This document shows positions 43,167 to 53,400 of a stretch of 64,000 bases of DNA, in pieces. The stretch covers positions 101,003-165,002 of the forward strand of contig JAJDAL010000039.1 in assembly GCA_029261875.1 (NCBI GenBank), read 5' to 3'. The stretch is from Deltaproteobacteria bacterium. Lineage in GTDB: Bacteria > Myxococcota_A > UBA9160 > JAJDAL01. Every line of letters starts with the position of its first letter. Positions within the stretch are counted from its first letter, which is position 1. Under the pieces are notes generated by a model, which did not search any database, was not told where the DNA came from, and worked only from the letters and a program-made list of their open reading frames with translations. Made by a program: the position numbers and the translations under genes.

Positions 43167-43248
43167 TTTGCCAGCCTCGCTTTTGCGGGGGCTGAGATCA
43201 CAATGTCAAAGCCCCGGGCGCACATAATCCATTCCACACAATTCACGG

Positions 43249-44184
43249 TTACAGGGCACCGTGAGTAAATCGGGAGGGCCAACTGAGAAGCCGCCAGCGT
43301 CGCGCACCTTCGGTATCGCTCGACGCGGACCGCACGTGGCGTCGGCGAATTTGACTTTCACCGCGGCCGAAGGCGGCCATCAATGATTTGTGGGTCAGTA
43401 TGTTGACCAGGCGCGGAACGCCGCCGCTCGCCCGATGGAGTGCGCTGATGGCCGACGGCGTAAAGGGCGGGGGGCCGTTGTAGCCCGCCACCCGCAGGCG
43501 ATGGGTGATGTAGCCTTCGAGATTGGCGCGACTCATGGGACGCAGGCGGTAGGAGAAGCTGATGCGCTGCTTGAGTTGCCGAAGCGACGGTTGGCTGATG
43601 CGCTGGTCGAGTTCGGGTTGGCCGAACAGGACGACTTGAAGAAGCTTGGAGCGTTCGGTCTCGAGGTTCGTCAGCAGGCGCACGGCTTCGAGGCTTTCTT
43701 CGGGCAGCGCCTGGGCCTCGTCGTCGAGCAGGACGACCTTCTTGCCCTGCTGGTGCAGTTCGATCAAACGCTGTGCGATCGCCTTCAGCAGACGGTGGGG
43801 GTCCACGGTGTCTTCGGAGACCACGCCCAGCCCCTTGGCCAGGGCCGATCGCACGCGACCCACGATCTTCTTGGGGCGCATGTGTTGATTGAAATCGACG
43901 CGCAGCTCCTCGGCGACCGCCAACTGCAGTCCGATTGGAGTCAGGCAGGGGTTGGGCACGTAGGCGGTGACGAAGTCTTCGCCGAGTAGATTCAAGGTCT
44001 TTCGGCACAGCAGCGTCTTACCGGTCCCCACCTCACCGACGATCTTGATGAAGCCCTCGCCGCCGCGAAGCGCGACGAGCAGAACGTTCAACGCCTCCTG
44101 GTGGTAACGCAGGTTGAAGAAGAACTCGGTATTGGGCGTCAGCGTGAACGGAAGCTCGCGCAGACCGAAGTGTTTGGTGTACAT
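43249..44184 (-). CDS. mshM: MSHA biogenesis ATPase MshM
   Basis: 311-residue AAA ATPase of the ExeA/GspA type, thought to help insert or localise the secretin. It starts MYTKHFGLRELPFTLTPNTEFFF, has Walker A GEVGTGKT (about 46-53), Walker B KKVVLLDDEAQALPEE, and a winged-helix-like C-terminal SYRLRPMSRANLEGYITHRL and GGVPRLVNILTHKSL. The ATG at 44184 is supported by GGAGG; a frame starting at 44202 adds six residues without support. Confidence 0.88.
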   Translation of the reverse strand: MYTKHFGLRELPFTLTPNTEFFFNLRYHQEALNVLLVALRGGEGFIKIVGEVGTGKTLLCRKTLNLLGEDFVTAYVPNPCLTPIGLQLAVAEELRVDFNQHMRPKKIVGRVRSALAKGLGVVSEDTVDPHRLLKAIAQRLIELHQQGKKVVLLDDEAQALPEESLEAVRLLTNLETERSKLLQVVLFGQPELDQRISQPSLRQLKQRISFSYRLRPMSRANLEGYITHRLRVAGYNGPPPFTPSAISALHRASGGVPRLVNILTHKSLMAAFGRGESQIRRRHVRSASSDTEGARRWRLLSWPSRFTHGAL

Positions 44185-44206
44185 GGCCCTCCTCCGAGCC
44201 ACCGCC

Positions 44207-45880
44207 CTAGGGCGTGGTTTGAACCGCTCCCTGAACCGTTCCGGAGCTTTCTCCGGGTACGTAGGTTTCGAGCGCGGCCAATCGATCGCTCAGGCGCGGG
44301 GCGAGTTTCTGCGTCGTCATCGTGTCGTCCACGATGTGGGGCCGCAGGAGAATGACGAGTTCCGTCTTGCGCGCCTTCTTGCGCGTATGGCGGAAGGCGG
44401 CGCCGATATACGGAATGTCCGAAAGGATCGGAATTCCGGCGTGCTCTTCCCGTGTGACGGTGTCCATGAGCCCACCGATGACCACCATGTCTCCGCTGCG
44501 GGCCCGGACGATGCTGTCGGACTCGCGGATCGTGCTCTTTGCCAGCGGGAACGCCTCGCTGCTGTTGTCATCGCCGATCGGCAGGTTCTTGATGATCTCG
44601 GACACGACGCTCACCGAGGGATGAATGTGGAGCACGATTTGACCGTCCTCCGCGATCTGCGGCGTGACGTCCAGGGAGATGCCGGAGAAAAAGGGTTCGA
44701 GCTCGACCGATGAAGAGTTCGTCGTGTTGGTACCGGTCACGTTGGTGTTCGAAAGCCCAGTGACGAAGAACTCGTCGGTCCCCACCTTGATGACGGCCTT
44801 TTGATTGCTCACGGTAGCCACGCGCGGACTTGAAAGAATTTCGACGTCGCCCTGGGACTCGAGAAAATCGATGGTGGCGGCAAATGAATTCGAGATCGCA
44901 TCGGTTTCGAAGAAGAACAACCCGGCACCGGGTATCGTCGCAATGTCGCCGGGAAGGGCGGTCGACAGGACGCTCGAGAGAAAGCCGCCTCCGTTCTCGC
45001 CTACGGTTCGGCTGCCACCCAGGAAAACGTCCCAGTCCACGCCCGCCTGGAAGTCGTCGTTGAGCTCGACTTCCAAGACCTTGGCTTCCAGGATCACCTG
45101 GCGGTGCATGTTGGCGTGGGCGCGATCGAGAAACTCCTCGACCTTTCGCAGTTCCGCGGGCTGGGCCCGAACGATCAAGACACTGGCTTCGGGGTCCGCC
45201 GTGACGGACCGGCCGCCTTCGATACCAATGATCATCTCGATTTTTCGCGCCAGGTTCGTCCAGAACTGAGAACTCGTCGCCGTGGTGATCGAACTGCCCA
45301 CGGTTTCACTGCTGCTGCCGTCGCTGCCCGAACTCGTCACCTGGCCCGCGCTCACTCGAATGAGAGAAGTCCCCGAGCGTTGAACGTTGACGTAATCGAC
45401 GTTGAAGATCTGGGTCTGCATCTGGACCGGGTAAACCGTGAATCCCTGGCCGGAATCCGTGTATTCGAAGCCGTATACGGAGCGCACGGCCGCGAGCACG
45501 TCCCGGATCGTGACATCCTTCAGGGTCAGGGTCAGGGTTCCCGTCACCTCCGGGTGGACCAGCATGTTGTAGGGCGTGTCTTCGACGAGGCTCATCAGGA
45601 ACTCGCGAATCTCGATGGGCTCCGCGATCGCGATGTCGAAGCGTTGTTCTTCCTCGCTGCTGGGCTTCGGAATTTCACGGGGGAGGGCCGGCATGAGGGC
45701 CCGCTGAACATTGGCGGGCACCGTCGGAGCGGACCGCGCCGTGTCGGTTCGATGCACCGCCGGCGGGACGACCGATCCCGGCTTCGTCGCCGGAGGCATC
45801 GGCATGGATTTACAACCGCCCAGAAGAAACGCGAACAGCAGGGCTGATCCCAGATGAATGCTTTTAGCTAGGATTCTCAT
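44207..45880 (-). CDS. mshL: MSHA secretin MshL (lipoprotein)
   Basis: 557-residue outer-membrane secretin forming the pilus exit channel. The N-terminus has a lipobox (LLFAFLLGGCKS, Cys about residue 20). A STN/N0-type domain follows at about 80-160 (LTLTLKDVTIRDVLAAVRSVYGFEY), and the secretin domain at about 270-540 contains EAKVLEVELNDDFQAGVDW, SSPRVATVSNQKAVIKVG, and SDSIVRARSGDMVVIGGLM. Its start overlaps the end of mshK by 17 bases. Confidence 0.92.
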   Translation of the reverse strand: MRILAKSIHLGSALLFAFLLGGCKSMPMPPATKPGSVVPPAVHRTDTARSAPTVPANVQRALMPALPREIPKPSSEEEQRFDIAIAEPIEIREFLMSLVEDTPYNMLVHPEVTGTLTLTLKDVTIRDVLAAVRSVYGFEYTDSGQGFTVYPVQMQTQIFNVDYVNVQRSGTSLIRVSAGQVTSSGSDGSSSETVGSSITTATSSQFWTNLARKIEMIIGIEGGRSVTADPEASVLIVRAQPAELRKVEEFLDRAHANMHRQVILEAKVLEVELNDDFQAGVDWDVFLGGSRTVGENGGGFLSSVLSTALPGDIATIPGAGLFFFETDAISNSFAATIDFLESQGDVEILSSPRVATVSNQKAVIKVGTDEFFVTGLSNTNVTGTNTTNSSSVELEPFFSGISLDVTPQIAEDGQIVLHIHPSVSVVSEIIKNLPIGDDNSSEAFPLAKSTIRESDSIVRARSGDMVVIGGLMDTVTREEHAGIPILSDIPYIGAAFRHTRKKARKTELVILLRPHIVDDTMTTQKLAPRLSDRLAALETYVPGESSGTVQGAVQTTP

Positions 45881-46238
45881 GGCTCTCATTCTCCCCACTT
45901 CGTACGCTCGACGGTCGTTTGATGATCGACTTGCGCAGTCGCAGTGTCCGCGAACCATCCGGCCCGCTGACTCGAACAGTTGATGCTGAAATTTCTTTGA
46001 CCGTGGAATCACCGATCGCGTCGCCGACGGCCACGTGTTCTCCGTTGATCACGGCAACGGACCGCGTTCCCACGCGAAAAATCGCGCTGAGTTTGAAATC
46101 CGTGGACTCGACCTGCACGTCGACAGGTGCATCGAGGTCCGGCGGCTGGGTCGGATCGATCAGGTCTGCCGCCAGGAGGGGTTCGGCGAACACGGCCAGC
46201 GCGAAGCCAATACCAAGTGTCAGGCGTTTAAAGCTCAA
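45864..46238 (-). CDS. mshK: MSHA biogenesis protein MshK (GspC/PilP-like)
   Basis: 124 residues with a signal peptide (LTLGIGFALAVFAEPLLAA), then LIDPTQPPD, the usual MshK lead-in, and a small beta domain (SAIFRVGTRSVAVINGEHVAVGD) like the homology region of GspC/PilP that contacts the secretin. The TTG at 46238 overlaps the mshJ stop, with GGAGG nine bases upstream. The periplasmic protein ends in a basic RKSIIKRP tail. Confidence 0.8.
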   Translation of the reverse strand: MSFKRLTLGIGFALAVFAEPLLAADLIDPTQPPDLDAPVDVQVESTDFKLSAIFRVGTRSVAVINGEHVAVGDAIGDSTVKEISASTVRVSGPDGSRTLRLRKSIIKRPSSVRSGENESHENPS

Positions 46239-46881
46239 CCCACTTGTCCTCCGTGCTGATGGTGTGAACCTCGAGCGTGATGTTGGCCTCGGGCCAGCCC
46301 ACCACCTCGTAGGAGAGGTTGTCCCAGACGAAGTGCCACTTGAGTGATTCGAGGGACCGCAAGTGCTTGAGGGTGCTGAGATAGGTACCGCGCAGCTCCA
46401 TGGTGATTCCGTGCTTGTACAACTGCTTGCCGCGGGCCGGGCCGTTCTCACCCTTCGAGATTGCTTCCGCGGGGAGGATCTCCATCCGCGTGAGCTCGAG
46501 ATCCGTTCGTCCGCCGAGCCACTCCTCGAGGACCGACACCATCTTCTCGGGCGGAATCAGGTTCCCGGTTCGCTTTTCGATCTCCTGGTCCAGACGATCG
46601 ATGTCGGCAGTCAACCGCTCCTTGGCGTTTCGATTGTCCGCATCCGGGTCTTGTTCGTGGCGGGCTTTGATGAGGCGCTTCTCGGCTCCCAGCGTAACGA
46701 GAGAACCCTCCAGGCCCGTGATCTTCTTCTCGAGGGCGATCTGCTCCGCCCCCATGGGATCCCAGACTCCGGGCAGCCACGCCATGCTGAGGCCCACGAT
46801 CCCGAGCAGGAGCAGGATGACGCGCTCGCGAACCGTCAGGAGGTCGAGCTTGAAGCAGATCTCTTCGAACTTCTGTTTCAT
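46228..46881 (-). CDS. mshJ: MSHA biogenesis protein MshJ (PilO/GspM-like)
   Basis: 217-residue bitopic inner-membrane protein: a short cytoplasmic N-terminus MKQKFEEICFKLDLLTVRERV, one transmembrane helix (about 20-38), a coiled coil (about 45-105, rich in E/K/R/L) and a small ferredoxin-like periplasmic domain (about 110-217). That is the PilO/GspM architecture. It overlaps mshI by four bases and mshK by eleven. Confidence 0.85.
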   Translation of the reverse strand: MKQKFEEICFKLDLLTVRERVILLLLGIVGLSMAWLPGVWDPMGAEQIALEKKITGLEGSLVTLGAEKRLIKARHEQDPDADNRNAKERLTADIDRLDQEIEKRTGNLIPPEKMVSVLEEWLGGRTDLELTRMEILPAEAISKGENGPARGKQLYKHGITMELRGTYLSTLKHLRSLESLKWHFVWDNLSYEVVGWPEANITLEVHTISTEDKWVEL

Positions 46882-48494
46882 CTGGACTTCCCACCCTTGG
46901 ACGTTCCACCCTTGGGCGTTCCACCCGCCGCTTCGGTCTTGAGCTCGAAGTCGATGTGGCCGGATCCCTCGGTCTTCGAGTCCATCTTGAAGGTCTTGAA
47001 TTCGCGACCCTCGAAGGCCTTCTCGCGGCCCAGCTGCTTCATGAAGCGGGGGACGAGTTCGGGACGTACGGTACTGCCGGCAAGATCGAGGCCGCCCTTA
47101 CGCACGTGGATCTCGCGCAACCACAATCCCTTGACCGGTTGACTCGCCAAGCCCTCCAGGTAGGAGGAGAACTTGATCGAGTTGGCGGGATCCTGATTCG
47201 TCAACTCCGCAACCAGGCGCTTCTTCCAAGTTTGTTCGCGTTCGAGGCCCTGGACCTGTGCATCCAAGACGGTGTCTGCCACGGCCGGGGGGAATTCCTG
47301 CTCGTAGGCGGCGTTCTCGGCCTCCAAGGCTTTCTGAGACGCCTGCAACTCCGCAACGTCGCCTTTGAGGCTGCTGATGCTGCAACCGCGGACGGTGGTG
47401 AACAGGAGGAGCACGGCGAGAAAGAGCCCGCACATCTTGAACACGTCGACCGCCGGAAGCACCAGATCCGGGGCCTTGAAGCGTTCGTCGTAGAGGTCGA
47501 CCTGCTGCGGGACTTCGTCGCTGCGCAGGGCGGCGCCCAGCACGGAAAGGGCTCGCGCTTGAAGCGGCAGCGGAATCGGCTTTTCGCACTCGAGCGCTTC
47601 GTTCAAGTCCAGGCTTCGGACGTTGACCGCCAGGTTCTGGGACAAATAGGTCTCGAGCGGCGGAACTTCGATGGCGGTCGGCGCGAGCAACAGGTTCGAC
47701 GGAGGACTCGGACCGAAGCCGCTCTCGTAGTAGTCGAGCGAACGTTGCACTTCGAGCAGCAAACCGTCGAGGGTGCGTTCCCCGTCCGTGTAGAGGTTGT
47801 GTCCCTCTTCGTTCGATTGCTCCGAGCAGGCGTCTTGGAGCTGCTCGAGATTCGTCGCCACCGGGCGCGTGAGATACAGGTGGCCTTCTTGACTCACGGT
47901 CAGCATGCCGCCCTTGGGACGCAGCTGAAGGAGTGCGGTGCCGCGCGTGTTCTCCGGGAGAATCGTGACCAGGTTGCGCAAACCCATTTCGGGAATGTCG
48001 ATCGCGTGAAGCGTCAAGCCCGTGCCGTCGATCAGGCTGATGATTTCCATGACCGCGTTCTGGCGCGCGACCGCCACGTAGGCTTTGGCGGGCGGGCTGC
48101 CCTGTTCCTTGTTGGGAACCAGGAACGCGTCGCTGACGGCTTCTTCGATCTTGAAGTCGATCAGATCTTTGATGAGCCAGATGGTGGCAGACTTGAGTTC
48201 TTCATCGGGAACCTGCGGCGCATCCACCATGCGCAGGCTGAACTGGTCCGGTCGCATCAGTACCGAGCAGTACGCGCCTTCGAGTCCGTGGTCCTTGACC
48301 GCGGACGCAATCGCTTCCCGAAGGTTGATCGGGTTCGGGTCTTCGACCGGGCGATGTTCACACACCATCACGCGCGGCTTCTCGCCGGCGTCGTTGATGG
48401 CGTGCACAAAGGTGAACCCGTCGGGCGCCAAACCAATGGCGACCAAGCCCGGGTGACTCGGACCCTTTTGCTTCTGGAACCAGAAGTTGAGCAA
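46878..48494 (-). CDS. mshI: MSHA biogenesis protein MshI (PilM-PilN-like fusion)
   Basis: 538 residues. The N-terminal ~330 resemble the actin-like cytoplasmic PilM/GspL domain (LVAIGLAPDGFTFVHAI, VDAPQVPDEELKSATIWLIKDLIDF); a transmembrane helix at about 354-372 is followed by a coiled coil and a PilN-like periplasmic domain (about 375-520). MshI thus combines functions that are two genes in type IVa pili. The tail contains a short repeat (GGTPKGGTSKGGKSR) reflecting a 15-base direct repeat. The TTG start has GGAGGG four bases upstream. First gene of the locus. Confidence 0.85.
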   Translation of the reverse strand: MLNFWFQKQKGPSHPGLVAIGLAPDGFTFVHAINDAGEKPRVMVCEHRPVEDPNPINLREAIASAVKDHGLEGAYCSVLMRPDQFSLRMVDAPQVPDEELKSATIWLIKDLIDFKIEEAVSDAFLVPNKEQGSPPAKAYVAVARQNAVMEIISLIDGTGLTLHAIDIPEMGLRNLVTILPENTRGTALLQLRPKGGMLTVSQEGHLYLTRPVATNLEQLQDACSEQSNEEGHNLYTDGERTLDGLLLEVQRSLDYYESGFGPSPPSNLLLAPTAIEVPPLETYLSQNLAVNVRSLDLNEALECEKPIPLPLQARALSVLGAALRSDEVPQQVDLYDERFKAPDLVLPAVDVFKMCGLFLAVLLLFTTVRGCSISSLKGDVAELQASQKALEAENAAYEQEFPPAVADTVLDAQVQGLEREQTWKKRLVAELTNQDPANSIKFSSYLEGLASQPVKGLWLREIHVRKGGLDLAGSTVRPELVPRFMKQLGREKAFEGREFKTFKMDSKTEGSGHIDFELKTEAAGGTPKGGTSKGGKSR

Positions 48495-48721
48495 AGTCCC
48501 TCCGACGTTTCGTTACCGCGAAGCACCGCACGTCATCTCCGACGCAATCCGGTAGCTCCGCTACGTCTTTGTTAACGGCCGGTGGGGCTTAAAGTTTAGA
48601 AGTGTCGGTGCGTTGGAGTTGCGAGGGAAATACCGACGAAGAACCCATGAAGAGAAATCAACTCAGGTTTCTCTCCGAGGGAAAAGTCACTCGATTCGAG
48701 CGTGCGATGCCGTTGCGTTCG
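48495..48721 (-). promoter_or_regulatory. Leader/promoter region of the msh locus
   Basis: The 227 bp upstream of mshI contain a hairpin GTAGC-GGA-GCTAC at 48552-48564 and, just 5' of it in the transcribed direction, GCCCCACCGGCC (48588-48577). No clear -35/-10 pair was recognised. Since eight genes from mshI to mshG are closely spaced, their promoter should be here. Confidence 0.35.
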
Positions 48722-50455
48722 CTACCCGTTCGCGAGTTCGATCACGCGGGCATCGCGCTCGAGACGACCTTCGTGGTTTTCTTCGATGCGCCGCGCCAGG
48801 CTCTCCCCTACCAGCATCCGGCGTCGGATGTAGGACTCGGCGATGGGGAGTCGCGCGGGATCCACGCCCGCTTGGCGTAGCAATTCGGTCCCAGCCAGAA
48901 TGTCGATCACCATTTCCGCCATGAACTTGGACCGGAGCAACGCGTATTCGATGTCTTCGAACAGGATTTTTACCGATTTCTCCACGCGCTCGATGGAGGC
49001 GAGCACGAGTTGGGCGATCGGCCAGCGATCCGCGTCGCCTGCGAGGGAAGTCAACTCGCTGCGGGCTTCTCCGAAGACCACGCCCAGGGCGCCTTTCCCC
49101 ATCTCCCGCAGGGCGAAGGAAGCCTGGATCTCGCTCGTCCCCTCGTACACCGTCATGATCAAACTGTCGGCGTGAAGCTTCGCGACGTCGGAGTCCATCG
49201 TGTACCCGACGCCACCGAATATCTGCATGGCGTCGCGAGTCAGGTCGTTGGAAACCTCCGTAGAGAAATACTTGCAGAGCGGCGTCAAGAGCCGGATGCG
49301 GGTGTTCTCGCGCTCGATGGCGGCTTGCAGCTCTTCGCGTTCCGCTTCGTGGGTACTGCGGGCCAAGGCCCGTTCCCGGGCGGTGTTGAGATCGCTGAGC
49401 TCGATGGTGCGATACAACAGGGCGCGGACCGCTTCGATGTTGCCCCCCATCTTCGCCAGCATGCTCATGACGAGCGGTTGTTGAGCGATGGGCTTACCGA
49501 ATTGCTCGCGCTGTTGGGCGTATTCGTACGCGTCGTGGAAGGCCGCCTCGGACAGGCCCAACGCTTGTCCCGCCACACCCAACCGCGCGGCATTCATCAG
49601 ATCCAACATGGCGCGGAAGCCCTGGCCCTTTTCGCCGAGGCGCGTTCCCACGGCGCCTTCGAACACCACTTCACAGGTCGGCGAGCCATGGATCCCCAGT
49701 TTTCTTTCGAGCCGGGCCACGCGCACTCCGTTCGCGCTTCCGTCCGGGAGATGTCGCGGCACCAGGATCAGGGACAAACCGTTGGTCGTCCCCTTGGATT
49801 CGTCGAAATTCTCGGCGTCGCGCGCCAGCACCAGGTGGACTTCGGCACCCCCGTTGGTGATGAAGATCTTCTGCCCGTCGACTTGAAGCTGCCCGTCGGG
49901 GAGCTCCGTGGCGCGGGTCTGGATTTGTCCGAGGTCGCTTCCCGCCTGGGGCTCGGTGAGATCCATGCAGCCCTGGACTTCCCCGGAGGCGAAGCGAGGC
50001 AGATAGGCGCGCTTGATCTCCTCGCTCCCGTAGCGCTCGATGTCGCCCGCCGCGCCGGTTTGGAGTCCGACGACGGTCATCAGGCTGGTATCGGCCCGGG
50101 AAATCATCTCCATATAGATGGCGTTGATGAGCATCGGCGCGGCGGCGCCGTCGTATTCCGTGGGGACCGTGAGGCTGACGAGCCCGTTCTCGGCCAGCTT
50201 CGCGTAGGCTTCGCGAATGTGAGGAGGCGGCTCGGCGCCGCCATCGGGGGTGAGCGTGGCTTCCACGGCCCACTGTTGCCGTCCCGCCGCTTCGAAGCTC
50301 TGTGCCAGCGCCGCCGTGGTCTCGAGGATGGTGCGGTAGGAGCCGACTTCCGCTTCCAAGTCGTCCACGTGGCCGTCCCGCAGCGACAGCCACTCTTCCC
50401 AGTTGATGAGGCGGTCCAGATAGAGCCGCATGCCGGCATTCAGGTACTCGCTCAT
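48722..50455 (-). CDS. Acyl-CoA dehydrogenase with C-terminal extension
   Basis: FAD-dependent beta-oxidation enzyme of 577 residues. The ACAD core is at about 60-440: MDLTEPQAGSDLGQ and FITNGGAEVH for FAD contacts, GVGYTMDSDVAKLHADS, and the base-containing YEGTSEIQA near the end. A helical domain (about 450-577) follows, as in the larger DUF-type acyl-CoA dehydrogenases. AGGAGGTG directly precedes ATG 50455. Divergent from ileS with a 38-bp gap. Chain-length preference is unknown. Confidence 0.9.
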   Translation of the reverse strand: MSEYLNAGMRLYLDRLINWEEWLSLRDGHVDDLEAEVGSYRTILETTAALAQSFEAAGRQQWAVEATLTPDGGAEPPPHIREAYAKLAENGLVSLTVPTEYDGAAAPMLINAIYMEMISRADTSLMTVVGLQTGAAGDIERYGSEEIKRAYLPRFASGEVQGCMDLTEPQAGSDLGQIQTRATELPDGQLQVDGQKIFITNGGAEVHLVLARDAENFDESKGTTNGLSLILVPRHLPDGSANGVRVARLERKLGIHGSPTCEVVFEGAVGTRLGEKGQGFRAMLDLMNAARLGVAGQALGLSEAAFHDAYEYAQQREQFGKPIAQQPLVMSMLAKMGGNIEAVRALLYRTIELSDLNTARERALARSTHEAEREELQAAIERENTRIRLLTPLCKYFSTEVSNDLTRDAMQIFGGVGYTMDSDVAKLHADSLIMTVYEGTSEIQASFALREMGKGALGVVFGEARSELTSLAGDADRWPIAQLVLASIERVEKSVKILFEDIEYALLRSKFMAEMVIDILAGTELLRQAGVDPARLPIAESYIRRRMLVGESLARRIEENHEGRLERDARVIELANG

Positions 50456-50493
50456 GGGACACCTCCTGCGCTTCGCGCGAGCCATGGTAGCTT

Positions 50494-53400
50494 ATGCGCC
50501 CCATGGCCCAGACTCGATTCGGCAAGGTAGATGCCATCATTGAGTTCCCCGCGCGCGAGGCGGAGATCCGTCGCTTTTGGAGCGAGCGGAACGTCTTTCA
50601 GCGCAGCCTCGAGCGCCGCGCCGATGGCCCCCGCTTCGTCTTCTACGAAGGGCCTCCCACCGCCAACGGATTGCCCCACAACGGCCACGCTCTGACCCGG
50701 GTGATGAAGGACGTGTTTCCCCGCTATCGCGGCATGCGGGGTTACTCGGTGCCCCGCATCGCAGGCTGGGACACCCATGGCTTGCCGGTCGAGATCGAAG
50801 TCGAGAAAGAACTGCGCATCTCGGGCAAGGACGCAATTCGCGAATACGGGGTCGAACCCTTCGTGCGCCGCTGCCTCGATTCGGTATTTCGGTACACCGA
50901 AGAATGGCGTCAATTCACCGAGAAATTGGCGTTCTGGGTCGACCTCGATCAGCCCTATGTGACCTATCACGAAAGTTACGTCGAATCGGTCTGGTGGGCG
51001 CTCTCCCAACTCTTCGAAAAGGGCCTGCTCTACCAGGGGCACAAAGTCGTCTGGTGGTGGGCTCAGGGGGGGACGGCGCTGTCGGCGGCGGAAGTCGGAC
51101 AGGGCTACAAGACCGTCGACGATCCCTCGCTCTATGTGCGCTTTCCGCTGCGCGATCGGCCCGGGGTCTCCCTCGTGGTATGGACCACGACGCCCTGGAC
51201 CCTGCCCTCGAACACCTTTGCGGCGGTGAAGCCCGGGGTGGAATACGCGCGCGTGCGCGACGGCGATGATCAACTCATCGTGGCAGCGCAACTCGTGGGG
51301 ACGCTGGCGGAGAAATTGGGCCGCGAACTTCCCGTGGAGGAAGTCTTCTCCGGGGAAACCCTGATTGGAGAACGCTACGAGCCCCCGTTCGACTGGTACC
51401 GGGATCGTGTGGGCGATGCGAAGCTGTGGCGGGTCGTGGGCGCCGATTTCGTGGAACTCGACGCCGGGACCGGTGTCGTCCACATCGCACCGGCGTTCGG
51501 GGAAGTCGATTTCGACTTGTTGCGCCGGGAGCAGAAAAGCGACCCGAGCTTGCCCCTGCTGTGTGCCGTACGCCCGGACGGGAGCTTCGATCCGGAGCTG
51601 GCCGATGCGCGTTTCGCCGGTCGCTGGGTCAAGGAAGCCGATCGCGATCTCACGCGAGACCTCAAAGAGCGCGCTCTCGCGTTGCACGTCGAACAAGTCC
51701 GACACGAATACCCCTTCTGCTGGCGCGCCGACGACGACCCGCTGATTCAGTACGCGCGGCCCGCCTGGTATGTGCGCACCACCGAACGGGTCCAGGAAGC
51801 CCTGGAGGCGAACGCGGCCATTCAGTGGCTTCCGGAGCACATTCGCGACGGTCGTTTCGGGGACTTCCTGCGCAACAACGTCGATTGGGCGCTTTCCCGG
51901 GAACGCTTCTGGGGAACGCCCCTGAACATCTGGATCAACGACGAAACCGGAGCGATGGCTGCGCCGGCCTCGGTCGCGGAGATCCTCGAACGCAATCCCC
52001 ATGCCTTTGCGAGTTTCGATGCGGCGCTTGCGGAGGATCCCACCCTCTCCCCCCACCTGCGCGTCCACAAGCCGTGGATCGATGACGTGACCTGGACGCG
52101 CGAAGGCGAGCCCGGCGTCTATCGCCGCGTGCCGGAAGTCATCGACGCGTGGTTCGACTCCGGCTCCATGCCCTTCGCCCAATGGGGCTATCCCCATCGC
52201 AACCGCGAAGCCTTCGAGGCGGCGTTCCCGGCGGATTTCATCAGCGAGGCGATCGACCAGACGCGCGGTTGGTTCAATTCCCTGTTGTGGATCTCGACAC
52301 TGCTCTTCCCCGACGCCGAGAAGCCCCATCCCTACCGCACCTGCATCGTGCTCGGGCACGTCTCGGATCGCGCGGGGAAGAAGGAATCCAAATCGAAGGG
52401 CAACTACACCCCGCCGGAAATCATTCTCGACCGCGTTCGACTCGAATTCGCCGCAATCCCGAGCGATGCGGTGGCGGCGGGGGAAATCGAGATCGCCCGC
52501 GAGGATTACGACGGGATGGACTTGCGGGGGGATGGAACCCGCGTGCGGGTCTACCGGGATGGCGCCGAAGGTGAGGCCCTGGATCGGACCCTGCGCCCGG
52601 TTGCGCTGCCGCGTCGGGTAGCGCGCTTGACGCTCGCGGATCAACGCGCGTTGGGTCTCGAAGCCGCGCCCCGGGGCGAAGGCACGCTACCCACGGAAGT
52701 CCCCGGGCTGCCGCCGGAACAGAAAGTCTGGATCGAAGATCCCAGTGTCGCGGCGCCGGGAGCCGACGCCTTTCGCTGGTTCTTCTTCGCCTCGAATCCG
52801 CCCTGGAATGCGACACGCCATTCGCTGTCGGGGGTGCGCGCGCTCCAGCGCGAACTGCCCCTCAAACTTCGCAACGTCTACGCGTTCTTCACCATCTACG
52901 CCAACATCGATGACTTCGATCCCGCGGCGGCGCCCTGTGTCGCGGGAAAGCGCGCTCCGGCGGAGCGCTCCCTGCTCGATCGCTGGATCCTGTCGGAACT
53001 CGCGCTCGCCAACCGACGCGTGATCGAGCACATGGACGCCTACCGCGTATACGAGGCGACCGGCGTGCTGTCGGAATTCGTCGACGCACTTTCCAATTGG
53101 TACGTGCGACGCAGTCGCGATCGCTTCTGGGCTCCGGGCCTCGAGGCGGACAAGCTCGACGCGCATTGGACGCTCTACGAATGCCTGATTGCGTCGGCGA
53201 AGCTCGTCGCCCCATTTCTCCCCTACGCGGCGGAGGACATCTGGCAGAACCTGGCCCGCGGTCCGTTCCCGGAATCCGATGAAGAGAGCGTGCATTTCTG
53301 CGATTACCCCGGGCCCGACGAAACGGCGCTGGACGAGCCGCTCTCGCGCGCGATGGGCGCCCTGCGCGAATTGGTCTCCGCCGGGCTGCAGGTGCGAACC

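Noticed and set aside
46880..46968. 15-base direct repeats at the mshI 3' end as a mobile or CRISPR-like array
   Set aside because: Only two or three imperfect copies exist and they encode a Gly/Lys tail in frame.
48588..48612. TAAAGTTT on the plus strand as a sigma-28 promoter
   Set aside because: No GCCGATAA-like -10 follows and transcription would run antisense into the dehydrogenase gene.
48602..48880. Small plus-strand ORF upstream of the acyl-CoA dehydrogenase end
   Set aside because: Most of it overlaps the dehydrogenase C-terminus antisense and it lacks similarity to anything recognised.
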